From assembly GCF_036181745.1 (NCBI RefSeq), contig NZ_CP108080.1:5273501-5337500 (forward strand): a stretch of 64,000 nt of DNA. The letters are read 5' to 3'. Shown in pieces: positions 1 through 8,750 of the stretch. A program made the translations under genes and the position numbers. The notes beneath the pieces are model-generated. The model saw nothing but the letters and a program-made list of their open reading frames with translations, had not been told where the DNA came from and did no database searches. Positions within the stretch are counted from its first letter, which is position 1; every line of letters begins with the position of its first letter. The DNA is from Streptomyces sp. NBC_00259 (GTDB lineage Bacteria; Actinomycetota; Actinomycetes; Streptomycetales; Streptomycetaceae).

Positions 1-656
1 AGTACCGCATGGGCGAACGCGCCAGGGCCGAGGAGCTGTTCACGCGCGTCCTGGAGCGCAGCGAACGCGTTCTCGGCGAGGGCGACCCGCTCACCATGAT
101 GTTCGCGGCCAGCCAGTGCTGCTTCGCCCGCGAACACGGAGACATCGACCAGGCCAGGGACATAAGCGCACGGGTCGTCGGCGGCTACACGGACATGCTC
201 GGCGAGAGCCATCCGTACGTGGCGGGCTCGCGCAGCAACCACGCCCTGATCCTGCGCAACGTCGGAGACCGGGAACAGGCCCATCTGCTCGTCGAGGAAG
301 CGCTCGCCGACATGACCCGGGCCGTCGGCGAGAACCACCCGTGGACCCTGGGCTGCGCCATCAACGCCTCGGCGCTGCGCAATCTGGTGGGCGAGCCCGA
401 GCGCGCGGCCGAGCTGACCGACGCCACGATCGGGCGGGCCACCGAGGCACTGGGCCGGACCCATCCGCTGACGCTCTCCTCGCGGATCGCCCACGCGGCC
501 GATCTGCGGGCCCTGCGCGAGCGGCAGCGCGCGGACAAGATCGAGACGGAGGCGCTCGGCGACCTCGCGGCGACGCTGGGCGCCCAGCACGTCCACACGG
601 TCTCCGCCCGCTCCAGGAACCGCCCCTACTGGGACTTCGAACCCCAGATGGTCTGA
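1..656 (+). CDS. fxsT: FxSxx-COOH system TPR protein, C-terminal part
   Basis: This is the C-terminal end of a longer protein: the frame is open at base 3 with no stop before the first in-frame ATG at 9, so the true start lies left of the window. At least 215 residues are visible, made of about five helical tetratricopeptide-type repeats of roughly 42 residues, each with a G(E/R)xHPxT/Y-like motif (GESHPYV, GENHPWT, GRTHPLT, GAQHVHT). This repeat form and the WDFEPQMV tail are typical of FxsT, the TPR component of actinobacterial FxSxx-COOH peptide systems (radical-SAM-modified peptides). The precursor and radical SAM genes would lie to the left and cannot be seen. A very strong hairpin follows. 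An alternative is another NB-ARC/TPR protein with the same repeat type. Confidence 0.7.
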   Translation, partial: YRMGERARAEELFTRVLERSERVLGEGDPLTMMFAASQCCFAREHGDIDQARDISARVVGGYTDMLGESHPYVAGSRSNHALILRNVGDREQAHLLVEEALADMTRAVGENHPWTLGCAINASALRNLVGEPERAAELTDATIGRATEALGRTHPLTLSSRIAHAADLRALRERQRADKIETEALGDLAATLGAQHVHTVSARSRNRPYWDFEPQMV

Positions 657-685
657 AGCACGAGGCGCGGGATCCCCGCACGCCG

Positions 686-724
686 AAGGGCCCGGCCCGC
701 GAATCCGTCGCGGGCCGGGCCCTT
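686..724 (+). terminator. Rho-independent-type terminator after fxsT
   Basis: A perfect 17-bp inverted repeat (686-702 with 708-724) with a 5-nt loop lies 30 bp after the fxsT stop and is followed by a short T-containing stretch. It would end fxsT transcription and insulate the next small gene. Confidence 0.8.
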
Positions 725-846
725 TCGTACGTCACGTTCGTACGTCGCGCACCGCGCGCTGTGGGCCAGAGCACGCCCTTGCCCCCTCCACGGCCGCGGA
801 AGGATTCGTACGATGAGGGGCGAACCCCCACCAGAAAGGAGCAACC

Positions 847-1053
847 ATGTTCGGCGGTGCGTTGAACGAGCTGTTCGCTCCTGGGCGGCGGCACACCGAG
901 GAGGAGCGGCGGCGTCAGGAGCTCACCCTGGAGGAGGCCGGTGACGCCGATCCCGGGCGGGGGCCGATAGACCTCGGCAGCGGGGTCGTGCTCATCCGGC
1001 TGCCCGCGGCGAGGGCCGGAGGACCGGCCGGTGCGGAGCCCGCCGACGGCTGA
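847..1053 (+). CDS. Small DUF6191-type protein
   Basis: The gene encodes 68 residues from an ATG preceded by AGAAAGGAGC, a good ribosome-binding site. The N-terminal FGGALNELFAPGRRHTEEER segment, then ELTLEEAGDADPGRGPIDL and a VVLIRLP strand, match the small actinobacterial family annotated DUF6191 as I remember it. There is no signal peptide or membrane segment and the function is unknown. It is a single gene between two strong terminators. The product is acidic/basic mixed and probably cytoplasmic. Confidence 0.75.
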   Translation: MFGGALNELFAPGRRHTEEERRRQELTLEEAGDADPGRGPIDLGSGVVLIRLPAARAGGPAGAEPADG

Positions 1054-1070
1054 CCGTCGTACAACATGCC

Positions 1071-1112
1071 GGAGGGCCCGGCTCCGCGATCACTCGCGGG
1101 GCCGGGCCCTCC
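1071..1112. terminator. Bidirectional terminator between DUF6191 gene and kgd
   Basis: A 19-bp stem (1071-1089 with 1094-1112, one G-T wobble) with a 4-nt loop lies between convergent genes, 18 bp from each stop. It can serve both strands. Confidence 0.8.
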
Positions 1113-1130
1113 GGTTCGTACAGCCGCTGA

Positions 1131-4100
1131 TCAGGCCTCGAAGACCTCGGCGACCAGCTGAGCCTGCTCCGCCTGGTGCCGCTTGGCCGAGCCGACCGCC
1201 GGGGAAGAGCCGTGCGGCCGCGAGATGCGGCGCAGGCGCTCGCCGTGCGGGACGTCCGCGCCGACCGCGAGGTCCAGGTGGTCGATCAGGTTGAGCGCGA
1301 TGAACGGCCAGGCACCCTGGTTCGCCGGCTCCTCCTGGGCCCACAGGTACTTCTCGGCGTTCGGGAACTTGGCGATCTCCTCCTGGAGCTCGGCACCCGG
1401 CAGCGGGTACAGACGCTCGAGGCGGATGATCGCGGTGTCGGTGGAGCCGCGCTTCTGACGCTCGGCCTCCAGGTCGTAGTAGACCTTGCCGGAGCAGAAG
1501 ACGACCTTGCGGACGGCCGTCGGGTCCACCGTCTCGTCGCCGATCACCGGGCGGAAGCCGCCGGTGAGGAACTCCTCCGCCTTGGACGCCGCGGCCTTCA
1601 GACGCAGCATCGACTTCGGGGTGAAGACGATGAGCGGCTTGTGGTGCGGGTTGTGGACCTGCCAGCGCAGCAGGTGGAAGTAGTTCGACGGCAGCGTCGG
1701 CATGGCGACCGTCATGTTGTTCTGCGCGCACATCTGGAGGAAGCGCTCCGGGCGGGCGGACGAGTGGTCCGGGCCCTGGCCCTCGTAGCCGTGCGGCAGG
1801 AGCAGCGTGACGCCGGAGGTCTGGCCCCACTTCTGCTCGGCCGAGGAGATGAACTCGTCGACGACGGTCTGCGCGCCGTTGACGAAGTCACCGAACTGGG
1901 CCTCCCACATGACCAGCGCTTCCGGGCGGGCCAGCGAGTAGCCGTACTCGAAGCCCATCGCCGCGTACTCGCTCAGGAGCGAGTCGTAGACGTTGTAGCG
2001 GGCCTGGTCCTCGGCGAGGTAGAGCAGCGGGGTGTAGTCCTCGTTGGTCTCCTGGTCGACGAGGACCGCGTGGCGCTGGCCGAAGGTGCCGCGGCGGGTG
2101 TCCTGGCCGGCGAGCCGGACCGGGGTGCCCTCCATCAGCAGCGAACCGATGGCCAGGGTCTCGCCCATGCCCCAGTCGATCGTGCCGTCCTCGACCGAGG
2201 CCGCGCGGCGCTGCAGCTGCGGCATCAGGCGCGGGTGGACGGTGATGTGGTCCGGGACGTTGACCTGGGACTCGGCGATCCGCTTGACGATCTCCTGGGA
2301 GACCGCGGTGGTCACCGACACCGGGAACTCGGCCTGCGCGTCCGGGACATGGGCCGGGGCGGGCTGGCTGGTGGCCTCGCGGACCTCCGCGAAGACCTTC
2401 TCCAGCTGGCCCTGGAAGTCCTGGAGCGCCTGCTCGGCCTCTTCCAGCGTGATGTCGCCACGGCCGATCAGCGACTCGGTGTAGAGCTTGCGCACCGAGC
2501 GCTTCTTGTCGATCAGGTTCACCATCTGCGGGTTGGTGAACTGCGGGTTGTCGCCCTCGTTGTGACCGCGGCGGCGGTAGCAGATGAGGTCGATCACGAC
2601 GTCCTTGTTGAACGTCTGGCGGAACTCGAAGGCGAGCCGCGCCACCCGGACGCAGGCCTCCGGGTCGTCACCGTTCACGTGGAAGATCGGCGCCTCGATC
2701 ATGCGGGCCACGTCCGTGGCGTACATGGAGGAGCGGGACGACTCGGGAGCCGCCGTGAAGCCGACCTGGTTGTTGATGACGATGTGGACCGTGCCGCCGG
2801 TGCGGTAGCCGCGCAGCTGCGACATGTTGAGCGTCTCGGCGACCACACCCTGGCCCGCGAAGGCCGCGTCACCGTGCAGGGCGACCGGCAGGACGGTGAA
2901 GTCCGTGCCGCCCTTGTTGATGATGTCCTGCTTGGCGCGGACGACGCCCTCCAGGACCGGGTCGACGGCCTCGAGGTGCGACGGGTTGGCGACCAGGCTG
3001 ACCTTGATCTGCTCGCCGTCGAGGCCGGTGAAGGTGCCGTTGGCGCCCAGGTGGTACTTCACGTCGCCGGAGCCGTGCATCGACTTCGGGTCGAGGTTGC
3101 CCTCGAACTCGCGGAAGATCTGCGCGTACGACTTGCCGACGATGTTCGCCAGGACGTTCAGCCGGCCGCGGTGGGCCATGCCGATGACGACCTCGTCCAG
3201 GCGGGACTCCGCCGCGGAGTCGATGACCGAGTCGAGCAGCGGGATGACGGACTCGCCGCCCTCCAGCGAGAAGCGCTTCTGGCCGACGTACTTCGTCTGC
3301 AGGAAGGTCTCGAACGCCTCGGCCGCGTTGAGCCGGCGCAGGATGCGCAGCTGCTCCTCGCGCTCCGGCTTGGCGTGCTGGCGCTCCACGCGGTCCTGGA
3401 TCCACTTGCGCTGCTTGGGGTCCTGGATGTGCATGAACTCGATGCCGGTGGTGCGGCAGTACGAGTCGCGGAGCACGCCGAGGATGTCGCGGAGCTTCAT
3501 CATCGACTTGCCGCCGAAGCCGCCGACCGCGAACTCGCGCTCCAGGTCCCACAGGGTGAGCCCGTGCTCGGTGATGTCCAGGTCGGGGTGCTTGCGCTGG
3601 CGGTACTCCAGCGGGTCGGTGTCGGCCATGACGTGGCCGCGGACCCGGTAGGAGTGGATCAGCTCGAAGACCCGGGCGGCCTTGGTGACGTCGTCGTCGT
3701 GCGAGGCGTCGATGTCCTTGAGCCAGCGGACCGGCTCGTAGGGGATGCGCAGCGCCTCGAAGATGTCGTCGTAGAAGCCGTCCTCGCCGAGGAGGAGGTT
3801 GGCGACGATCCGCAGGAACTCGCCGGAGGCGGCGCCCTGGATGACCCGGTGGTCGTAGGTCGAGGTCAGCGTCATGACCTTGGAGATGCCCAGCTTGTTC
3901 AGGGTGTCCTGGGAGGTGCCCTGGAACTCGGCCGGGTAGTCCATCGAGCCGACGCCCATGATCACCGACTGGCCGGGCATCAGACGCGGCACGGAGTGGA
4001 CCGTGCCGAGGCCGCCGGGGTTGGTGAGGGAGACGGTGACGCCGGTGAAGTCGTCCATCGTCAGCTTGTTGCTGCGGGCGCGGCGGACGATGTCCTCGTA

Positions 4101-4979
4101 GGCCTGCCAGAACTCGAAGAAGTTCAGCGTCTCGGCCTTCTTGATGGCCGCGACGACGAGCTGGCGGTCACCGTTCGGCTTCACCAGGTCGATGGCCAGG
4201 CCGAGGTTGATGTGCGGCGGCTTGACCAGGGTCGGCTTGCCGTCCTTCTCCGCGAAGGAGTTGTTCATCGACGGCATGGCCTTGATCGCCTGCACCATCG
4301 CGTAGCCGATGAGGTGGGTGAAGGAGATCTTCCCGCCCCGGGCGCGCTTCAGGTGGTTGTTGATCACGATCCGGTTGTCGAAGAGCAGCTTCACCGGGAC
4401 CGCGCGGACGGACGTGGCCGTCGGCAGCTCCAGCGAGGCGTTCATGTTCTTCGCGACGGCGGCGGACGGACCGCGCAGCGGGACCAGCTCGGGGCCCTCG
4501 GCGGCGGCCGGAGCGGCCGCCTTGGCGGCGGGCGCGGCGGCAGCGGGCTTCGCCGGGGCCGCCGCGGGCGCGGGGGCCTGAGCGGCGCTCGGGGCCGGCG
4601 CGGCGGCCGGAGCGGCTGCCTGCGGCGCGGCGGCGGGCTGAGCCGGGGCGGCCGGAGCCGCGGGCGCCGGAGCCTGTGCGGCCGGAGCCGCGGGCGCCGG
4701 AGCCTGTGCGGTGCTCGGCGTCTGAGTGGTGCCCTGGGCAGCGGGCTTCGTGGGCTCCGCCACCCCCGCGGCGGCGGAGCCGGCGGCGGCCGTACCGCCC
4801 GGCTTGTAGTCGGCGAAGAAGTCCCACCAGGCGCGGTCGACCGAATTCGGGTCCTGGAGGTACTGCTGGTAGATCTCGTCGACGAGCCACTCATTGGGAC
4901 CGAAGGCGGCAGCGGGGTTCTTCCCCTGCCCGTCTTGATCGGTCGAAGTGCTCGAGTTACTGGGGGACTGAGACGACAC
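1131..4979 (-). CDS. kgd: Multifunctional 2-oxoglutarate decarboxylase/dehydrogenase E1 fused to E2 succinyltransferase domain
   Basis: This is the central TCA-cycle enzyme of actinobacteria: a ThDP-dependent 2-oxoglutarate decarboxylase (E1o) fused to an E2-type acyltransferase domain. Visible order: E1 N-terminal segment (NEWLVDEIYQQYLQDPNSVD), an Ala/Pro-rich linker, the E2 catalytic domain ending in the STYDHRVIQGAASGEF active-site motif, then the E1 dehydrogenase with HRGRLNVL, the ThDP region HGDAAFAGQGVV and the C-terminal transketolase-type domain. An upstream GTG at 5006 gives ten more basic residues but has no ribosome-binding site. The GTG at 4979 is preceded by GAGGG at suitable spacing and gives the usual VSSQSPSNSS N-terminus (1282 residues), so I chose it. 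In related bacteria the enzyme is inhibited by the FHA protein OdhI/GarA. Confidence 0.95.
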   Translation of the reverse strand: MSSQSPSNSSTSTDQDGQGKNPAAAFGPNEWLVDEIYQQYLQDPNSVDRAWWDFFADYKPGGTAAAGSAAAGVAEPTKPAAQGTTQTPSTAQAPAPAAPAAQAPAPAAPAAPAQPAAAPQAAAPAAAPAPSAAQAPAPAAAPAKPAAAAPAAKAAAPAAAEGPELVPLRGPSAAVAKNMNASLELPTATSVRAVPVKLLFDNRIVINNHLKRARGGKISFTHLIGYAMVQAIKAMPSMNNSFAEKDGKPTLVKPPHINLGLAIDLVKPNGDRQLVVAAIKKAETLNFFEFWQAYEDIVRRARSNKLTMDDFTGVTVSLTNPGGLGTVHSVPRLMPGQSVIMGVGSMDYPAEFQGTSQDTLNKLGISKVMTLTSTYDHRVIQGAASGEFLRIVANLLLGEDGFYDDIFEALRIPYEPVRWLKDIDASHDDDVTKAARVFELIHSYRVRGHVMADTDPLEYRQRKHPDLDITEHGLTLWDLEREFAVGGFGGKSMMKLRDILGVLRDSYCRTTGIEFMHIQDPKQRKWIQDRVERQHAKPEREEQLRILRRLNAAEAFETFLQTKYVGQKRFSLEGGESVIPLLDSVIDSAAESRLDEVVIGMAHRGRLNVLANIVGKSYAQIFREFEGNLDPKSMHGSGDVKYHLGANGTFTGLDGEQIKVSLVANPSHLEAVDPVLEGVVRAKQDIINKGGTDFTVLPVALHGDAAFAGQGVVAETLNMSQLRGYRTGGTVHIVINNQVGFTAAPESSRSSMYATDVARMIEAPIFHVNGDDPEACVRVARLAFEFRQTFNKDVVIDLICYRRRGHNEGDNPQFTNPQMVNLIDKKRSVRKLYTESLIGRGDITLEEAEQALQDFQGQLEKVFAEVREATSQPAPAHVPDAQAEFPVSVTTAVSQEIVKRIAESQVNVPDHITVHPRLMPQLQRRAASVEDGTIDWGMGETLAIGSLLMEGTPVRLAGQDTRRGTFGQRHAVLVDQETNEDYTPLLYLAEDQARYNVYDSLLSEYAAMGFEYGYSLARPEALVMWEAQFGDFVNGAQTVVDEFISSAEQKWGQTSGVTLLLPHGYEGQGPDHSSARPERFLQMCAQNNMTVAMPTLPSNYFHLLRWQVHNPHHKPLIVFTPKSMLRLKAAASKAEEFLTGGFRPVIGDETVDPTAVRKVVFCSGKVYYDLEAERQKRGSTDTAIIRLERLYPLPGAELQEEIAKFPNAEKYLWAQEEPANQGAWPFIALNLIDHLDLAVGADVPHGERLRRISRPHGSSPAVGSAKRHQAEQAQLVAEVFEA
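4651..4710 (-). repeat. Perfect 30-bp tandem duplication in the kgd linker
   Basis: Two identical adjacent 30-bp units (4651-4680 and 4681-4710) encode an APAPAAPAAQ-like decapeptide twice within the flexible Ala/Pro linker of Kgd. The change is in frame and probably neutral. Confidence 0.9.
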
Positions 4980-5259
4980 GGCGGCAACCGCCCTCTTCCG
5001 CTTCACAAGGTGATGGACAGCGGAAATAAAGGCTACGCCTCCGGGGCCGGGAGATGCAGGCCGGGCGTGGTCATCGTCGCCTAAGTCACACCTGACAGCC
5101 GGTTTCGGCGTAGGAAATGGCGGGAAACAAGCGGGGTTCCCCGGCGGACAGGGTACGACGCACCGCGGCTACGGCCCCGTGGACCGCACCCCTGAGTGCT
5201 TCCCGGACGCTCACTCGGATGACCCGGGCGTCCGGTTCGCTTCCGCTTCGAACCCTACG
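4980..5259. promoter_or_regulatory. Upstream region of kgd
   Basis: This stretch separates the kgd start from the end of the upstream histidine kinase gene on the same strand and must hold the kgd promoter. I see no convincing hairpin and no unambiguous -35/-10 pair. The only clear element is the GAGGG ribosome-binding site next to the GTG at 4979. Confidence 0.4.
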
Positions 5260-6351
5260 TCAACCGCGTGAGACCTGGATTCCCGGAAGAGTGACCTGGA
5301 TACGGCAGCCGCGTGCCGATTCGGCCACGCCGATGCGGCCGCCGTGCAACTCGACCGCCCAGCGGGCGATCGCCAGGCCCAGCCCCGTACCGCCGTCGCT
5401 GCCGGGGCCGTGCGGCGCGGGGACGCCGCCCCGGTTGAAGCGCTCGAAGACCTTGTGCCACTCCGACTCGGGGATGCCGGGACCCTCGTCCTGCACCTCC
5501 AGGTCCAGCGACTCGGCCTGTGCGCCGCGGCGGGCCCGGACCGTGACCCTGCCGTGCGGCGGGGAGTGCTTCACGGCGTTGTCGATCAGATTGGCCATCA
5601 CCTGGTGCAGCCGCTCGGCGTCCGCGTGCGCGGTCAGCTCGGGCGGCGACACGTCAAGGTGCAGATGCACGTCCTTGCGGGTGTGACTGCCGGAGGCGGA
5701 GGACAGCCTGCGCTGCGCGGCGGCCAGATTGGCCTCCTTCAGCACTCCGGAGAGATACGGCCACACCTCGAAGCGCCGTGCCTTGAGCGTGACCACACCG
5801 TTGTCGAGCCGGGACAGGTCCAGCAGGGTCTCGACCAGCCGGGACAGCCGCTCGGTCTGCTTCAGCGCCGTTCGCATCGTCTCGGGGTCGGCGGCCGAGA
5901 CGCCGTCCACGACGTTCTCCAGCACCGCGCGCAGCGCCGCGATGGGGGTGCGCAGCTCGTGCGAGACATTGGCGACCAGCTCCTTGCGGTGCTGGTCCAC
6001 GGCCTCCAGGTCGTCCGCCATGCGGTTGATGGTGGAGGCGAGGTCGCCCAGCTCGTCGCGGCGGCCGGCGCCGCGGACCCGGCGGGTGAAGTCACCGTGG
6101 GAGATCGACTTCGCGACCGTGTTCATCTGGTCCAGCGGCGCGGTGAGCCCGTGCGCCACGAACTGGGTGATCAGCAGCGTGGTGATGATGGCGAAGACCG
6201 TGATGTAGCGCAGCTCCGCGCCGGTCCTGAAAGCGACCAGGGCGAGCCCGGTCGTGATGAGCACCGCCACCACGACGAGAGCGCCGAGCTTGGTCTTGAT
6301 CGAGATCTCGACCGACCCGAGCTCGGACCGGAGCCGGCTCAGCCGGTTCAT
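5260..6351 (-). CDS. HAMP-domain sensor histidine kinase
   Basis: A 363-residue sensor kinase. Two hydrophobic helices (about 22-41 and 48-66) are separated by only about six residues, so there is almost no extracellular domain. A HAMP linker follows (about 67-120), then the dimerisation box with phospho-accepting His131 (NVSHELRTPI) and an HATPase domain with DNAVKHSP, DEGPGIP and GTGLGLAI. The ATG overlaps the TGA of the upstream response regulator by four bases, so the two are translationally coupled and are cognate partners. The short loop suggests sensing within the membrane or through another protein. The stimulus is unknown. Confidence 0.93.
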   Translation of the reverse strand: MNRLSRLRSELGSVEISIKTKLGALVVVAVLITTGLALVAFRTGAELRYITVFAIITTLLITQFVAHGLTAPLDQMNTVAKSISHGDFTRRVRGAGRRDELGDLASTINRMADDLEAVDQHRKELVANVSHELRTPIAALRAVLENVVDGVSAADPETMRTALKQTERLSRLVETLLDLSRLDNGVVTLKARRFEVWPYLSGVLKEANLAAAQRRLSSASGSHTRKDVHLHLDVSPPELTAHADAERLHQVMANLIDNAVKHSPPHGRVTVRARRGAQAESLDLEVQDEGPGIPESEWHKVFERFNRGGVPAPHGPGSDGGTGLGLAIARWAVELHGGRIGVAESARGCRIQVTLPGIQVSRG

Positions 6352-7091
6352 GGCGCCGGAGTCTCCAGGGCGTACCCCACGCCATGGACGGTACGGATGC
6401 GCTCGGCGCCGATCTTCCGGCGCAGGGCCTTGATGTGGCTGTCGACCGTGCGGGTGCCGGAGGCGTCCGCCCAGTCCCAGACCTCGGCGAGGAGCTGCTC
6501 GCGCGAGAGCACCGCACGCGGCGTGTTCGCCAGGCAGACCAGCAGGTCGAACTCGGTGGGCGTGAGGTGCACGTCCTCGCTCCTGACGCGGACCCGGCGC
6601 TGGGCGTGGTCGATCTCCAGCTCGCCGAGGCGCAGGATGCCGCTGCGGGGCGTCACGGCGGCCAGCGCGGCGCGCTCCACCCGGCGCAGCAGTACGTGCA
6701 CCCGGGCGGCCAGCTCACGCATGGAGAACGGCTTGGTCATGTAGTCGTCGGCGCCGACGCCGAGCCCGACCAGCATGTCCGTCTCGTCGTCGCGGGCCGT
6801 GAGCATCAGTACCGGGACGGGCCGCTGGGCCTGCACCCGGCGGCACACCTCCAGGCCGTCGAAGCCCGGCAGCATGATGTCGAGGACCATCAGGTCGGGC
6901 TGCCACGCCTCGGCGGCGTCGACGGCCGCCGGGCCGTCCGTCGCGGTCTGGACCAGGAACCCCTCGGCGCGCAGCCGGGCGGAGATGGCATCCACGATGG
7001 TGGTGTCGTCCTCGACGACGAGCACCCGGCGCTGGGCACTCGCGGTCGAGTGCGCCGCCGCGCCGTTGTTGCTGGTGTGTGTCTGCTCCAT
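6348..7091 (-). CDS. OmpR-family response regulator
   Basis: A 247-residue DNA-binding response regulator. Its receiver domain has acidic VVEDD, phospho-acceptor Asp71 in VLDIMLPGFDG, and the KPF switch lysine motif (YMTKPFSMREL). The C-terminal winged-helix domain (about 150-245) has the recognition-helix pattern RTVDSHIKALRRKIG. The reading frame extends upstream to 7160, but the ATG at 7091 has a GGGGCGGGG-type ribosome-binding site and gives the normal family N-terminus. It is the first gene of a two-gene operon with the kinase, overlapping it by four bases. Confidence 0.94.
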   Translation of the reverse strand: MEQTHTSNNGAAAHSTASAQRRVLVVEDDTTIVDAISARLRAEGFLVQTATDGPAAVDAAEAWQPDLMVLDIMLPGFDGLEVCRRVQAQRPVPVLMLTARDDETDMLVGLGVGADDYMTKPFSMRELAARVHVLLRRVERAALAAVTPRSGILRLGELEIDHAQRRVRVRSEDVHLTPTEFDLLVCLANTPRAVLSREQLLAEVWDWADASGTRTVDSHIKALRRKIGAERIRTVHGVGYALETPAP

Positions 7092-7174
7092 CGCCCCGCC
7101 CCTGTCGCGCACTGCGAGCTGCGTGTAGATCGGTGTGTCAGGTAGGCAGCGTAAAGGCACCGACCAGTTCCCGG

Positions 7175-7870
7175 CTACGCAGGGCGAACCGCGAGATGGA
7201 CCACGTCAGGTACGCCTCGGGCAACCCGGATCTCTTCGGTCCTTACCCCGCTGAATCCGGCATTCCGCAATGACTCTTCGAAATCGGCGGAGGGCTTCGC
7301 CGACCATACGGCGAGCACTCCACCGGGGGTCAAACGCCGTGCACAGGCGGCCAGTCCGTCCGGTGAGTAGAGGTTGCCGTTGCCCTCGGTGACGGTCCAG
7401 TCGGGGCCGTTGTCGATGTCGAGGCAGAGCGCGTCATACGTGTCCGAAGCGTTATGGACGTGATCGACGAGGTCCGTGTGGAGAATCACGGTCCGCGGAT
7501 CGGCGAGCGCCGCGTCCGAGATCCGCCGCAGCGGACCCGACATGTGCCATTCGATGATCGCCTGTTCGCGTTCCACGACGGCGATACGGGACCACGCGGG
7601 CTCGGCAGCCGCGCGCGCCAGCGAGAAGCCGACGCCGAGCCCGCCGATGAGTACGGACGGGGAGGGACGGCCGTCGAGCGCCTCGTACGCGGCGTCCAGG
7701 AGCCGTCGTTCGGAGCGGCCGTCCGATGTGTCCATCAGGAAGCAGCCGTTGGCGATGATCTCGTGGATCTCCCCGTCGGGGCCGCTCCGTTCACGCAGGA
7801 CGACCTCCCCGTACGGTCCATCGCGGCGGTCGACGGTCCGGTGGCCGGTGGGGCGGCTGGAGGGCTCCAT
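7175..7870 (-). CDS. Spermidine-synthase-like (Rossmann methyltransferase-fold) protein
   Basis: A 231-residue protein with the spermidine synthase fold: the glycine-rich cofactor motif VLIGGLGVGFSLARA, the acidic strand-2 end VVEREQAIIEWH, and DALCLDIDNGPDW in place of the usual catalytic aspartate loop. Many actinobacterial members are annotated as spermidine synthase or spermine/spermidine synthase family without proof of polyamine activity. The open frame reaches 8017, but the ATG at 7870 follows a GAGGG site and removes a poor N-terminus. It lies between the two-component system and lon, on the same strand as the former with an 83-bp gap. Confidence 0.75.
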   Translation of the reverse strand: MEPSSRPTGHRTVDRRDGPYGEVVLRERSGPDGEIHEIIANGCFLMDTSDGRSERRLLDAAYEALDGRPSPSVLIGGLGVGFSLARAAAEPAWSRIAVVEREQAIIEWHMSGPLRRISDAALADPRTVILHTDLVDHVHNASDTYDALCLDIDNGPDWTVTEGNGNLYSPDGLAACARRLTPGGVLAVWSAKPSADFEESLRNAGFSGVRTEEIRVARGVPDVVHLAVRPA

Positions 7871-8000
7871 GGCCCTCAGGCTAGCGGCGGCCGTCGGGCG
7901 GTGGGCCGTGTGGCGCGGGTCATGGACGCGACGGGTGGTGATCGCGTTGCCTGGGCAGGGTTCGGGAGCCGTCGGAGCGAGGAGGGGGGGGCAGCCCGCG

Positions 8001-8750
8001 ATGAAGGGGCTTGGCACGGCGCGCCGCGCCGGGTCGCGCGAGACCGCGGACGCGGATGCGGGCGCGGGCGCGCACGCGCGAGCCCGGTGGCTCTACCGGC
8101 TCGCGCGGCTCCTCCCGCACCCCGCCGGAACGCCCTTCACGTTCTGCTACGGGCTCGTGCTCGTCGCGACCTCCCTCTTCGCCGCGTACGGCGACCCGGC
8201 CACGGTGGCCGCCCTGCTGCGCGGCTCCAGCACGGACGTCGCGCACCTCGCCACGGCGCCGCCGCTCGTCCTGGTCGCCAGTGCCCTGTGGATCGCCGGC
8301 GGGCTCGCCTCCCCGTACGCCCTCGGGTTCGTGCTCGTCCTCACGGCCCTGGAGCGGCGCATCGGCGGCCGGCGCACGGCCGGCGTCTTCCTGGGCGGAC
8401 ACCTGGTGGCCACGCTCGCCACCGAGATCCCGGTCGGGCTGTGGGTCATGGCGGGCCGGCTGCCCGAGACGTCCCTGCACCGGCTCGACTACGGCATCAG
8501 CTTCGGCCTGCTGGCGAGTGTCGGCGCGCTGGCCGGTCTGTACGCCCCGGTCGCGCGGACGGCGCTGCTGGTGTGCGTCTCGGCGCTCCTGGCGCGGGAC
8601 CTGCTGGCGTACGAGGACCCGCTCGGCAACTGGGGCCATGTGCTGGCCCTGCTCGCGGGCGTCGCGACCTGGCCGCTGCTCCCGGGGCGCCCACGTCCGC
8701 TTCCTCGTCCACGACCGCGCCGTCAGACGTCGGCGGGCGCCGGGTCGTAG
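8001..8750 (+). CDS. Rhomboid-like integral membrane protein
   Basis: A 249-residue protein with about six hydrophobic helices from residue 48 to 225. The pattern matches rhomboid-family intramembrane serine proteases: His134 in LGGHLVATL, a Ser167 in DYGISFGLLAS where rhomboids carry GxSx, and His213 in NWGHVLALLAG where the catalytic His of the last helix sits. Whether it is active is open, since the canonical GASG is GISF here. The ATG at 8001 follows a GGAGGGGGGG site. The 3' end overlaps the convergent GNAT gene by 28 bp. Confidence 0.65.
   Translation: MKGLGTARRAGSRETADADAGAGAHARARWLYRLARLLPHPAGTPFTFCYGLVLVATSLFAAYGDPATVAALLRGSSTDVAHLATAPPLVLVASALWIAGGLASPYALGFVLVLTALERRIGGRRTAGVFLGGHLVATLATEIPVGLWVMAGRLPETSLHRLDYGISFGLLASVGALAGLYAPVARTALLVCVSALLARDLLAYEDPLGNWGHVLALLAGVATWPLLPGRPRPLPRPRPRRQTSAGAGS

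Noticed and set aside
1176..5084. A 1302-codon open frame on the plus strand opposite kgd
   Set aside because: It is the codon-bias shadow of kgd in high-GC DNA. Its translation is low-complexity and rich in Arg/Val/Leu, with no domain pattern.
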